Source: Massilia aquatica
GTDB lineage: Bacteria > Pseudomonadota > Gammaproteobacteria > Burkholderiales > Burkholderiaceae_D
Assembly (NCBI RefSeq): GCF_011682045.1
Contig: NZ_VVIW01000014.1
Location: 118,405-182,404, forward strand
Length of the DNA stretch: 64,000 nucleotides
Direction of reading: 5' to 3'
The notes below the pieces were generated by a model. The model had not been told where the DNA came from and did no database searches. It saw only the letters and a program-made list of their open reading frames with translations. This document shows positions 46,201 through 54,002 of the stretch, piece by piece (within the stretch, counting starts at the first letter, position 1; every line of letters begins with the position of its first letter). The position numbers and the translations under genes are program-made.

Positions 46201-46975
46201 TCATCGGCACGTTTGAGCCCCACACCATCAGGAAAGTGGAGTTATACCAGTCGGCCGATTCCGGCACGTCGGTCTGTTCGCCCCACACTTGCGGGCTCGC
46301 TGGCGGCAAGTCGCAATACCAGTCATAGAAACTCAGGGCCACGCCGCCGATCAGCGACAGATAGCGGGTACCGGCCGCGTAGCTGACCATCGACATGGCG
46401 GGAATCGGCGAAAAGCCGACGATGCGGTCCGGGCCGTATTTCTTGATGGTGAAGGCGTTGGCGGCGGCGATGATTTCGTTCACGTCATCCCACTTGGCGC
46501 GGACAAAACCGCCCAGGCCGCGGATCGACTTGTACGACTTGGCCCGCTCCGGGTCCTGGCTGATGTAGGCCCAGGCAGCGACCGGGTCCATGGTCAGGCG
46601 CGCTTCGCGCCACATCTGCATCAGGCGGCCGCGCACCATCGGGTACTTGACGCGCTGGGCCGAATACACGTACCAGGAATAGCTGGCGCCGCGCGGGCAG
46701 CCGCGCGGCTCGTGATTGGGCAGGTCGGGCCGGGTGCGCGGGTAGTCGGTCTGCTGGGTTTCCCAGGTGATCAGGCCATTCTTGACATACACCTTCCAGC
46801 TGCACGAACCGGTGCAATTGACGCCGTGCGTCGAACGCACGATCTTATCGTGCTGCCAGCGCTGGCGATAGGCGTTTTCCCAGGTACGGTCCTCGTGGAC
46901 CACGGCGCCGTGGCCGTCGGAAAACGTCTCCTTGGGGCGATTGAAGAACTTCAGACGATCCAGAAAATGACTCAT
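43253..46975 (-). CDS. narG: Respiratory nitrate reductase alpha subunit
   Basis: 1240 residues, the usual length for NarG, with GGAGGCAGC before the ATG. The FS0 cluster is coordinated by HGVNCTGSC (His50, Cys54, Cys58) and Cys93 (RGCPRGASY). The molybdenum-binding region has GEQTDVPESADWYNS. NarG reduces nitrate to nitrite in the cytoplasm using bis-MGD. First gene of narGHJI-ppi; overlaps with narH by four bases. Upstream 210 bases are shared with a divergent small gene and hold a palindrome resembling elements near moaA and narK. Confidence 0.98.
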   Translation of the reverse strand: MSHFLDRLKFFNRPKETFSDGHGAVVHEDRTWENAYRQRWQHDKIVRSTHGVNCTGSCSWKVYVKNGLITWETQQTDYPRTRPDLPNHEPRGCPRGASYSWYVYSAQRVKYPMVRGRLMQMWREARLTMDPVAAWAYISQDPERAKSYKSIRGLGGFVRAKWDDVNEIIAAANAFTIKKYGPDRIVGFSPIPAMSMVSYAAGTRYLSLIGGVALSFYDWYCDLPPASPQVWGEQTDVPESADWYNSTFLMVWGSNVPMTRTPDAHFYTEVRYKGTKTVAVSSDFGEMAKFGDIWLAPKQGTDAALALAMGHVVLKEFHAEGGSDYFRGYAKQYTDFPMLVMLKETNGTLVPDYFLRASHLADNLDETNNPDWKTLVIDEATGNICAPAGSIGFRWGESGRWNLEQKEGTSGKAIDPLLSLIKCSDAVEEVGFAYFGGKDASDMLMRRVPVKKVLLADGSTALVTTVFDLTLANYGIDRGLGGANVATSYDDDVPYTPAWQVKHTGVKAADVITVARQFADNADKTQGKSMVIVGAALNHWYHMDMTYRGIINLLMMCGCIGKSGGGWAHYVGQEKLRPQTGWTPLAFAQDWNRPMRQMNGTSFFYAHTSQWRHEKLHTSEISSPSAGDDVAPMALIDYNAKAERMGWLPSAPQLETNPLEVTRAAAAAGMDPAAYAVEQIKAGKLNFSCDDPDNPANFPRNMFVWRSNILGSSGKGHEYFLKYLLGTQNALMSDETHCVKPRDVKIRPAAEGKLDLVVVLDFRMSTTCLYGDIVLPTATWYEKDDLNTSDMHPFIHPLSEAVQPLWQSKSDWEIYKGIAEKFSEIGGAYLGTQQDLVLTPLMHDTPGELGQPFDPKDWRAGECEPIPGKTMPNLTVVTRDYKDVFKKFTSIGPLLEKLGNGGKGIGWKTGHEVDVLRGINRTVLEEGVSQGQPRLDTAIDAAEMILSLAPETNGHVAVKAWAALSTMTGRDHTHLALPREHDTIRFRDVQAQPRKIISSPTWSGLESEEVSYTAGYTNVHELIPWRTLTGRQQFYQDHRWMRDFGEGLCVYKPAIDTKTTAAMLGAAPNGNKEIALNFLTPHQKWGIHSTYSDNLRMLTLSRGGPHVWISEIDAKDAGIVDNDWIEVFNVNGTLTARAVVSQRIPEGMTLMYHAQEKIINTPGAELSGKRGGIHNSVTRTVTKPTHMIGGYAQLAWGFNYYGTVGSNRDEFVLVRKMDKVEWLEGPLVEETSGANKGAHV

Positions 46976-47092
46976 GCTGCCTCCGCTTGGATGAGAGGGG
47001 CGCCGTTAAACAGGCGCTACCCGATTGAACCCAGTCTACGCAGCGGCACTCATGGTGCATATTGGCAAGAAGTCGGTCCGGGGCGGCGACAA

Positions 47093-47111
47093 GGAGTAGG
47101 CCGCCTAGTCC
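47093..47111. promoter_or_regulatory. Palindrome GGAGTAGGC-C-GCCTAGTCC upstream of narG
   Basis: Nine-base arms around one C with a single mismatch (ideal GGACTAGGC). It lies 118 bases upstream of narG and 75 upstream of the divergent small gene. The half-site CCTAGTCC is the reverse complement of GGACTAGG, the core of the repeats near moaA. Candidate binding site for NarL or another nitrate-responsive regulator. No good FNR box is visible in this intergenic region. Confidence 0.42.
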
Positions 47112-47185
47112 TTTGTGGCTATGGAGGGTGCCAGATGGATACGGTATACATGCGCTATCCGAATCTGACTTTGAAGGAATGAGCA

Positions 47186-47593
47186 ATGAATATCACCAGT
47201 TACGACGACCTGATCCAGGCCGCGCGGGCCCAGCCGCAACCGCAGCGCCTGTTGTTCGCCTTTGCCAAGGCGGAGCTGCCGGATAACGCTGGCGACGCCG
47301 AGCGGGCGGGATTTGCCGAACAGCGCGGCGGCGCCCTGGCCCCCGTCATGTGCGTCGACAAAACCATCGACGAACTGGGCAGCTTCGCCGACCTGGTGGC
47401 CGAATCGAAGCATACCGGCAAGGAATGGGACATGGTATTCGTCACCACCATGTCCGGCCGCAACGGCAAGCCGCCGGCCTCGAGCGAGGCGGAAGCGCCG
47501 CTGAACATGATGGTCACCTACATTCATACCGGCCAGATCGGGCAATTCCTGGCATTCGGGCGGGATGGAGAGTTAAGGCAGCTGGCCCAGTAA
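47186..47593 (+). CDS. Conserved small protein, divergent from nar operon
   Basis: 135 residues (MNITSYDDLIQAARAQPQPQ; APVMCVDKTIDELGSFADL; WDMVFVTTMSGRNGKPP). Homologues in Burkholderiales are sometimes labelled 'ribonucleotide reductase subunit alpha', a label I consider wrong: it is one tenth of that length and has none of its active-site motifs. A single conserved Cys. AAGGAATGAGC precedes the start. It may share regulation with narG because of the divergent promoter. Confidence 0.75.
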   Translation: MNITSYDDLIQAARAQPQPQRLLFAFAKAELPDNAGDAERAGFAEQRGGALAPVMCVDKTIDELGSFADLVAESKHTGKEWDMVFVTTMSGRNGKPPASSEAEAPLNMMVTYIHTGQIGQFLAFGRDGELRQLAQ

Positions 47594-47603
47594 CCCACCA
47601 GCC

Positions 47604-47645
47604 GGTGTCGGACCTGACACCATTGGGGTAGACACCATTGAGGTG
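47604..47645. repeat. REP-like hairpin and tandem 15-base repeat
   Basis: GGTGTC and GACACC form a perfect inverted repeat (47604-47621, spacer GGACCT), immediately followed by two tandem 15-mers, GACACCATTGGGGTA and GACACCATTGAGGTG (47616-47645). Placed just behind a stop codon between convergent genes. Similar GGTGTC/GACACC words are, from memory, abundant between genes in Massilia-type genomes, so this may be a dispersed repeat acting as a terminator. Confidence 0.5.
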
Positions 47646-47729
47646 GGCGGCCTTGCCGACAGCCCCGCTGGCGGCCCGCAAGAGGGCGCCGCCGCAGCGC
47701 TGGAAAGTCGCGCGGTTCGACAAGCCCTA

Positions 47730-48557
47730 TCACGCGCTTGGGCGTGGCGCGGCCAGCCGGACGCGCAGGGGCTGGCAGCGCTCGCCCGCCAGTGCTTCGA
47801 TGTCCTTCACCCTGGCGCGCGCAACGGCCAACGGAAAAACGCCGCACTCGGCTTCTCCCTCGTCGTGAATCTGCATCATCAGGGCATTCGCCCGGTCCGC
47901 CGGCAAGGCCAGCAGCGTTTCGAATACCTCGACCACGAAGACCATCTCCGTGACATCGTCGTTGAGCACCAGCAAGCGCGCCGTCTCGCTGCCGGCCAAC
48001 AACGCATCGACGCTGCCAGTGTCCGCCGCACCATACGCAAGGCGACAGGCAAGCCGATAGCGGTCAAGCCCATGCTCTTCCAAGGCAACGGCGGCCAGCC
48101 CGATGCGATTGCGCACGATCGCCAGCAAGAGGATGCCGGTGTCGACCGGCCTTTCCATGGCGACGCCACGCACCGTCGCCTTCCACAGTGCGTGCTCGAG
48201 TTGCTCGCCATGCGCGATGGTTCGGCCAAGATACGCGTCGAGCCTGGCATTTCCGAACGGCAGGCAATGCGCGAGCAGCGCCAGCAGGCGCGCATGGGCG
48301 CCGGTCGGCCAGCGCCGCGCCTTGGCCTCGGCCGCAAGCTGGTCGGCCACCATGGCGCGCACATGCGCGTGCAGCTGCGCCACCTTCCCGGCCGGCATGC
48401 AGTCGGCCAGGATGTGGGCGGCGGCATCATCCTCGATCAGATGCAGCAGCACGCGTTCCAGCGTCAGACGGCGGTCGTGCTCGCGCCGGCAGGCGGCAAA
48501 CGCGGATTCCAGTACCCGTTCCAGGTTGGGTGCGGGGTCGCCATCGGCAATGCTCAT
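47730..48557 (-). CDS. Clp_N-ClpS fusion protein (adaptor-like)
   Basis: 275 residues. Residues ~8-150 resemble the double Clp_N repeat of ClpA/ClpB (LERVLESAFAACRREHDRRL; LTLERVLLHLIEDDAAAHIL). Residues 194-275 form a ClpS domain: RLLVLNDDVTEMVFVVEVFE, IHDEGEAECGVFPLAVARA and AGERCQPLRV. There is no AAA+ module. ClpS normally binds ClpA's N domain and delivers N-degron proteins; here both partners' small domains are joined in one chain. Its start overlaps the stop of the upstream ADP-ribosylglycohydrolase (ATGA), so the two are co-translated. Confidence 0.8.
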   Translation of the reverse strand: MSIADGDPAPNLERVLESAFAACRREHDRRLTLERVLLHLIEDDAAAHILADCMPAGKVAQLHAHVRAMVADQLAAEAKARRWPTGAHARLLALLAHCLPFGNARLDAYLGRTIAHGEQLEHALWKATVRGVAMERPVDTGILLLAIVRNRIGLAAVALEEHGLDRYRLACRLAYGAADTGSVDALLAGSETARLLVLNDDVTEMVFVVEVFETLLALPADRANALMMQIHDEGEAECGVFPLAVARARVKDIEALAGERCQPLRVRLAAPRPSA

Positions 48558-49507
48558 CGCGCATCCACCGTGGCGGCCAGCAGCTTGTCGAGCAGCGGCT
48601 GGTACAACGCGCTTCCCCTGAGCTGGGTGCGCCAGCGCTCGGGAATGCCCTCAATCCCGAAGCGCAGGCCGGCAATGCCGCCGGCGATGCAGGCCGTGGT
48701 ATCGGTGTCGTTGCCCAGCCCGATGGCGGCGCGCACGACCTCGTCGTAGGTGCCGGCTTCCTGCACCATGCGCGCCGAACGCAGCGCATCGACCACGTAA
48801 CCGGAGCCCTTGCCCACAGGCGCATCGTCCGGCCGTAGCGACCATTCGAGTTCTTCCAGCGCATCCGGCATGCTGGCGTAGATGGCGCGCAGACTGTTCA
48901 CCGCCTCGCCCCAGGCGTCGCCTGAGGCCGCCAACACCCGGCGCGCCCACAGGCAGTACAACGCGCAGCATACCTGCGAGCGCAGGTGGCCGTGGGTGGG
49001 CAGGGATTGCCGGTGGGCGTCATGCACCAGGCTCTGGTCCGAGCCGCGGTGCCACAGCGCCAGCGGCAAGGCGCGCATCAGCGAGCCGTTGCCGTTGTCG
49101 TACTGGCCGGCGGGTCCGGCCTCGGCCGCAGCTGCGCCGGCACGCATGGCGCGCATCGCGGCGCCACAGGTCAGGCCTACATCGAACACCATGCTGTCGA
49201 CCGCCATGTAGCCGTGCTCGTACCAGGCCAGCAGGCGCGCGCCGAGGTCATCCAGGTCAAGGCGGCCGCACTCGAGCAGCGAGGCCAGCAGACAGAGCGC
49301 GTGGGCGCCGTCGTCCGACCAGGTTCCCGGCGGCACGCTGGCATGCGCTCGGTCGAATTGCGGCGGTGGGACGAAATCGATCAGGCCGGCGGGCGGAATG
49401 TCGCACGCTTTGCGAAATTCGTAGGGAACGCCGAGCGCGTCGCCCACCAGCAGGCCGACCAGACCGCCAGCAAGCCGTTCCTGGTAGCCAGGCTGGGACA
49501 CGGTCAT
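48554..49507 (-). CDS. ADP-ribosylglycohydrolase family protein
   Basis: 317 residues. Metal-binding motifs of the DraG/ARH fold: GLLVGDALGVPYEF, GTWSDDGAHALCLL and the C-terminal GLGNDTDTTACIAGGIAGL. The family removes ADP-ribose from protein or nucleic acid substrates. Coupled to a Clp_N-ClpS fusion, which suggests that ADP-ribosylation and targeted proteolysis may be linked; no ADP-ribosyltransferase is visible nearby. The middle Asp pair reads SDDGA rather than the more common TDDT, a small deviation. Confidence 0.9.
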   Translation of the reverse strand: MTVSQPGYQERLAGGLVGLLVGDALGVPYEFRKACDIPPAGLIDFVPPPQFDRAHASVPPGTWSDDGAHALCLLASLLECGRLDLDDLGARLLAWYEHGYMAVDSMVFDVGLTCGAAMRAMRAGAAAAEAGPAGQYDNGNGSLMRALPLALWHRGSDQSLVHDAHRQSLPTHGHLRSQVCCALYCLWARRVLAASGDAWGEAVNSLRAIYASMPDALEELEWSLRPDDAPVGKGSGYVVDALRSARMVQEAGTYDEVVRAAIGLGNDTDTTACIAGGIAGLRFGIEGIPERWRTQLRGSALYQPLLDKLLAATVDAR

Positions 49508-49666
49508 CGGGCGGCGCCTCGGTGCGGCATGGTCATCTTGGGTCTCTCTGGATGGTATCAGGATTGCATTGTCATCAATGTGCGTCCAAACGGCAAGGAA
49601 ATCGCGTGCCGGCGAAGCAATACTGTCTTCACTACAAGACGGACATTGCGTGCAATTCTTTCCAAA

Positions 49667-50206
49667 ATGAAATTACTCAAACCTTTTTCCAGCATCACTC
49701 TTGTGCTGGCAAGCTGCTGCGCTGCCGCCTGCACACCCATTCCCGACGCTCACTGGGCGCACACGCCACAGCGCGTCAAGGAACGCTTTGACAGTGTCGA
49801 CTCGGTCGAACTGGTCACCGTGATCAAAGCGCGCCAGGTGAAGAAACGCAATCCTCCGGGCCGTGCGTACAATGTCGAGCAGGCGACGTTCAGGGTCGAG
49901 CGTGTCTTCAAAGGCCGCTCCCGGCCGGGCGACACGCTGGTGCTAACGGCCTACAGCATGTGTGCGGTCAGCGTGGTCAACAAGCCGGCGTGGATGATTG
50001 ACGGCCGCACCCTCAAGCCTGCCGTGCTGCCGAAGCAATGGCTGATTTACCGGGATTCGAATGCCGACACCGAAATCACCGAGTCGGATTACACCATGCC
50101 AATCGATCGTGCCTCGTATGATCTCCCTATTCTCGCTAATCTTGCCCTGGCCCATCAGCGTGAGGACGGAGCACGCCCCGCGACGCCGCCGCGTGCTTCC
50201 CGCTGA
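49667..50206 (+). CDS. Putative lipoprotein of unknown function
   Basis: 179 residues starting MKLLKPFSSITLVLASCC; possible lipobox with Cys at about residue 22 (CCAAAC). The mature part includes VELVTVIKARQVKKRNPPG and VERVFKGRSRPGDTLVLTA, a beta-rich domain seen in exported proteins that carry a 'FKG...GD' turn. The much longer frame upstream to 48986 is antisense to the hydrolase gene and is rejected. Convergent with the M50-like gene. Confidence 0.65.
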   Translation: MKLLKPFSSITLVLASCCAAACTPIPDAHWAHTPQRVKERFDSVDSVELVTVIKARQVKKRNPPGRAYNVEQATFRVERVFKGRSRPGDTLVLTAYSMCAVSVVNKPAWMIDGRTLKPAVLPKQWLIYRDSNADTEITESDYTMPIDRASYDLPILANLALAHQREDGARPATPPRASR

Positions 50207-50253
50207 CTGGCGCAAGGCCGGTACGCGGGGCGTGGCGAAAGGACTGCCGCGAC

Positions 50254-50913
50254 TCAATAGTGGGCCAGCAGAGGCATGAGGTACACGCACACGGCCACCA
50301 GCCACGAACCCATCATCAGAAGTGTCAGGGCGATCAAGCCGCGCTGCACCTGCGGAAAGGCGCGCTGCGCGACGATCTCGAGGCACTGGTAGCCGGCCGA
50401 AAAGCCCGTCGGCAGCAGATTGAACGCTGCCATTTTCGCCGCCGTCAGCCCGAGCACGAAGCCGAACGACTGCTGGGCCAGTGCGGTGTGATAGGCGGCC
50501 AGTAGCGACTGTGCCTCCGACAGCGGCGACAGCGCGCCGCGCACGCACTGCGCGACAGCGCTGCGGAACAAGTCCAGCCCCTCGCCGCCGAGCAGTGCCC
50601 AAGCCATCTCGAGCAGGCAGGCGGGAACGCTGGCCGCTATCAGCAATTGCACCCACACCGGCCGGGCGTCGAGCGAGCCCGCTCTGTCGTGCGGACCGGG
50701 CGCCGGGATGGCGCCGCAATGCTTGAATTGGACCGAGGCATTGATTGGCAGCAGGCGCATGACCAGCGGTTTGCGGCGCATCAGCACGGGTCCCGTGCCC
50801 AGGGTCAGTTGTTCTACCACCACCCCGAACGAGCGCGCGATCCAGGCGGCCACCAGGATCGGCAGGTACGACGCAATGGCCCAGCTCAGGCACAGGGTCA
50901 GGAAGATCGTCAT
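50254..50913 (-). CDS. M50/site-2-protease-like membrane protein lacking HExxH
   Basis: 219 residues (ATG 50913; GTG 50919 also possible). The segment ARSFGVVVEQLTLGTGPVL aligns with the region after the active site of RseP-type proteases (normally HELGH-F-x-x-AR-x-x-GV). At the HELGH position the text is PILVA, so zinc ligands and Glu are gone. A later FNLLPTGFSAGYQCLEIV matches NLLP..DGG, with Asp lost. Four to five membrane segments. A pseudoprotease, last gene of the MoxR-VWA-repeat operon. Fold assignment is by these two islands only. Confidence 0.6.
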   Translation of the reverse strand: MTIFLTLCLSWAIASYLPILVAAWIARSFGVVVEQLTLGTGPVLMRRKPLVMRLLPINASVQFKHCGAIPAPGPHDRAGSLDARPVWVQLLIAASVPACLLEMAWALLGGEGLDLFRSAVAQCVRGALSPLSEAQSLLAAYHTALAQQSFGFVLGLTAAKMAAFNLLPTGFSAGYQCLEIVAQRAFPQVQRGLIALTLLMMGSWLVAVCVYLMPLLAHY

Positions 50914-50948
50914 GGGCACCCCATGCTCGCCGCCGCGTCCAGGTTAGC

Positions 50949-53945
50949 TCACGCAACGCCGGCGTCGGCCTGCGCCGCACGTTGCTCGATGACAGCCGCA
51001 GCGTAGGTACGTACGTGGGCGTGACGGTCCTGCAACAGCAGCTTGAGCGTTTCGGGCGACGTGGCCGGATGCCCAGCGACGCGGCTGCGCACCGCATAGT
51101 TGCGGTTGGCGGCAACCAGTGCGGCCATCATGGCGCTGTCGCAATGCGGATTATCGGCCAGCGCCGCCAGCACCTGTTCCTGCTTGTCGGCCAGCAGCTG
51201 GCGCTGCAACGCGACCTCGCCTGTCGTCCTTGCCAGCGCCGCCCGCACTTCTTCCGACGCATCGCTGACGAAATGGCCGGCCAGCCGGGTGTTCCAGGCG
51301 GCCAGCGCGGCGCGCACCTCGGGCTGCGCGTCGTTCTTGAGCACGTCCGCCGCGTGCTCGGGCAAGGCCGGATTGCCGGCCAGCGCCTCGCGCCCGCCAC
51401 TGGCGCCCTGGAGCAGGCGCGCGATGACATCGTCGTCCAGCCGCGTGCTCAGGCGCGCCGCCCAGTGGCGATTTTCTTCGTTGGTCTGCGGCCCCAGGCA
51501 GCGCGCGATCAGGGCCTGCATGCCGGCATCGTCCACGACGCGCTCGATGATGCATTGCGTTACGTAGTAGGTGTTCTCAATCCGGTCGCCTTCCAGTGCC
51601 AGATAGTCCGCGACACGCGCCAGATGATGGCGTTGCTGTTCTTCATCTGGCGCGCTGTACAGCACCCGCAGGCTGGCCAGCGGATCGTCGCGCCGGTGGT
51701 CCAGCATCTGCAACAGGAAGTCGGCCGCCTTGCGCGAAAATGCAAGCTGTCCTGCGAGGTTGGCCGCGACACGCTGCACGGTGTCGATGCTGGCGTGGTA
51801 CAGGAAGTGCTCGGCAACGGCTGGCGCCAGGTGATCGTTGTAGGCCAGTTGCCGGTCGTAGCTGCCCACCAGGTGCTGCTGCAAGACCGGATTTCGCGTG
51901 CACTCGGCGATGCGTTCGGCAATGCCGCCTCCCTCGCCCAGCAGCGTGCGTTCGATGGCCTCGCTTTGCTCAAGCGGGAAATGTGCCAGATAGCCCGGCA
52001 TCTGGCGCCGGATATCTTGCTCGGTGTCGCGCGACAACAGCGCGACGACCGCCAACGGCAAGGCCGCTTGCCGGGTCAGCGCATCGCGCACCTCGCCCAG
52101 CTTGTCCGTGGCCAGGGCCAGCAGCACTGCCTCGTCGGTCGAACTGGCCGCCAGCGCGATTCTGTCCTTTTTGCTGCCCTTGATCCCGCCCCTTGCATCG
52201 ACCTTCACTTGTGGCGCCGGCGCGGCGGCAGCGGCAGCGGCGGGCCCATTGCGGAAATCGCTCAGCTCGCGCGCCGCCTTGTTGGCTTTCAGCGCAGCCT
52301 TGACCGACTCGCCCCCCAGCAGCCACAGCATTTCGTAAAAGAAGCGCGGCATGTCGGTGCGCTGCGCCAGCTTCTTGAGCAGGACGGTGTCCGGCACCAG
52401 CAGCAAGGGCAGCAGCAGCGCCTTGTCGCAGCCGATGTGGTCGCACGCCATGCGCTGCACGCTCAGCTCCTTGCTGCGCAGCAGTTCGTTGATGGCGTAG
52501 CCGGGATACTTGGCCACTTCCGGCCCGTTCATTTTCCAGTCGGGAATCGGCTCCGGCTCGGGCAGCGGCAAGCCTTCCAGCAGGCGCAGCTTGACGCCGG
52601 GATTGGCAGCAATCAACTCCGGCAAGGCATGGCGCATTTTGCCCAGCAGTTTTTCGGGCACCTTGGGATGCCGCGCCACCGCATAGCCCAGGCTGCTGGC
52701 CAGCGCTTCGCCGTTGCTGCGCTTGGTATTGGTGGCCGCTTGCAGGTTGCCGATCTTGCTGGCGGGACTGGCCGGGTCGATGGCCACGGCCAGCAATTGC
52801 TCGAAGCTGGTGTGCACGTCTTCCCTGCCCGGCTGCGCCGCGATCAGCGACAGCACCGCATGCGAACTGCTGTGGTCGGCCAGGTGCAGGCGCACCATGC
52901 GCGAGGGATGGCTTGCAAGCCTGACCTGCAACGCTTCGGGCAAGGCAGCATTGCCGGCCAGGGCAAAGGCGATGTCGACGCTGTCGCTGGCCGCCAGTTG
53001 TTCCATCATTGCTGGCGGCAATGCCGGGTTGAGGGCGGCGGCGGCTTTGCGCCAGTCTTCCGGCTCGGCCAACGTCGCCGTCAGCAAGGCGTCGCTGGCG
53101 TTCGGGTGCATGGCGCAGGCGAAGCGGATGGCCGCGTCGTCGCGCGCGGCGAGAATGTCCAGCCCTTCCTGCGGAAAGCCGGGGTTGCCGAGGAAGTCGC
53201 CCAGTTCCTTCCAGCCCAGGGTCTCGAGCCGGTCCAGGCGCTCGCCCTGGCGCTCCTCCTCGTGCTGTGCAAGGACATCGAGCGCGTCCTGCGGAAACAG
53301 CTTATGCGCGGCGGCGGCCCTGGCAATCTTTTCGTCGCGGTCGGTGCACAGCAGGCGCAAGGTTTCGGGACTCACATGCTCGTGGCGCGCCGCCGCCAGC
53401 CTGACCGTTGCATATTTGCTGGTGGAGAATTTGTCGAGAATCGGGCGCATGCGCTCGGCGCTGATGATGTGCTGCTCCATGATACGCAAGTCGATCGACT
53501 GGTGCCCGAACGCCAGCAAGTCCTCGCCCCAGCGCTCGAAGAAACCCCTGTCGACCGTATGCGACTCCAGCACCAGGCACAGCGACTTGATGTTCTTTTC
53601 CGCGATCAGATGGGCGATGAAGAACGCCGGCAAGCCGCCCCAGCCATGGCGCGAGGGCGGCATGGCGCGCTGCGGCTGCGCAACGGCCGCCGCCCAGTCC
53701 GGATGCTGCGACAACGCGGTCCAGCGCGGCTGCGCCTCGACAAAGGCGGGGGCGAAGCGCCAGGCTTCGGCAATCAGCGCCAGGTCGGCGTCGGGCTGGG
53801 CGATGAAGGTGGCGATCACATTCCAGTCGTACCAGTGGATTTCGTAGGAAAAGTTCAGCTGCTGCGCCATGGTCTTTTCTTGCCTGGTGTCCTGGCTGTA
53901 TTCTTGGCTGATCTTGACGATGTTGAGGAATTCTTCGGCGGTCAT
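50949..53945 (-). CDS. Large alpha-solenoid (leucine-rich variant/HEAT-like) repeat protein
   Basis: 998 residues built from repeated ~24-residue helical units of the form LAGNPALPEHAADVLKNDAQ and LAGNAALPEALQVRLASHPS; also ALNPALPPAMMEQLAASDS. This is the LRV-like pattern in which each unit has a 'A-x-N-P-x-L-P' turn. No catalytic motif, no signal peptide. N-terminal 60 residues are non-repetitive (YEIHWYDWNVIATFIAQPD). Expected to be a cytoplasmic scaffold that binds partners. It lies between the VWA gene (57-base gap) and the M50-like gene (35-base gap) and belongs to their operon. Confidence 0.82.
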   Translation of the reverse strand: MTAEEFLNIVKISQEYSQDTRQEKTMAQQLNFSYEIHWYDWNVIATFIAQPDADLALIAEAWRFAPAFVEAQPRWTALSQHPDWAAAVAQPQRAMPPSRHGWGGLPAFFIAHLIAEKNIKSLCLVLESHTVDRGFFERWGEDLLAFGHQSIDLRIMEQHIISAERMRPILDKFSTSKYATVRLAAARHEHVSPETLRLLCTDRDEKIARAAAAHKLFPQDALDVLAQHEEERQGERLDRLETLGWKELGDFLGNPGFPQEGLDILAARDDAAIRFACAMHPNASDALLTATLAEPEDWRKAAAALNPALPPAMMEQLAASDSVDIAFALAGNAALPEALQVRLASHPSRMVRLHLADHSSSHAVLSLIAAQPGREDVHTSFEQLLAVAIDPASPASKIGNLQAATNTKRSNGEALASSLGYAVARHPKVPEKLLGKMRHALPELIAANPGVKLRLLEGLPLPEPEPIPDWKMNGPEVAKYPGYAINELLRSKELSVQRMACDHIGCDKALLLPLLLVPDTVLLKKLAQRTDMPRFFYEMLWLLGGESVKAALKANKAARELSDFRNGPAAAAAAAPAPQVKVDARGGIKGSKKDRIALAASSTDEAVLLALATDKLGEVRDALTRQAALPLAVVALLSRDTEQDIRRQMPGYLAHFPLEQSEAIERTLLGEGGGIAERIAECTRNPVLQQHLVGSYDRQLAYNDHLAPAVAEHFLYHASIDTVQRVAANLAGQLAFSRKAADFLLQMLDHRRDDPLASLRVLYSAPDEEQQRHHLARVADYLALEGDRIENTYYVTQCIIERVVDDAGMQALIARCLGPQTNEENRHWAARLSTRLDDDVIARLLQGASGGREALAGNPALPEHAADVLKNDAQPEVRAALAAWNTRLAGHFVSDASEEVRAALARTTGEVALQRQLLADKQEQVLAALADNPHCDSAMMAALVAANRNYAVRSRVAGHPATSPETLKLLLQDRHAHVRTYAAAVIEQRAAQADAGVA

Positions 53946-54002
53946 GGGAGCCTTCGATGCAAAAAGTGGAATGAGTCGGTGCCGGGGGCGGTCTGGCCCT
54001 GG

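Noticed and set aside
43259..46216. 985-codon frame antisense to narG
   Set aside because: Shadow of the narG codon bias; narG is complete with its motifs.
46976..47185. FNR box in the narG promoter region
   Set aside because: No TTGAT-N4-ATCAA with fewer than three mismatches; only half-sites such as TTGAA near 47026.
47186..47593. Ribonucleotide reductase alpha subunit label
   Set aside because: The protein is 135 residues, lacks the radical and active-site cysteines and the barrel; the database label seems an error.
48986..49666. Upstream extension of the lipoprotein gene at 49667
   Set aside because: The added 227 codons lie antisense to the ADP-ribosylglycohydrolase and have shadow composition; lipoprotein signal starts at 49667.
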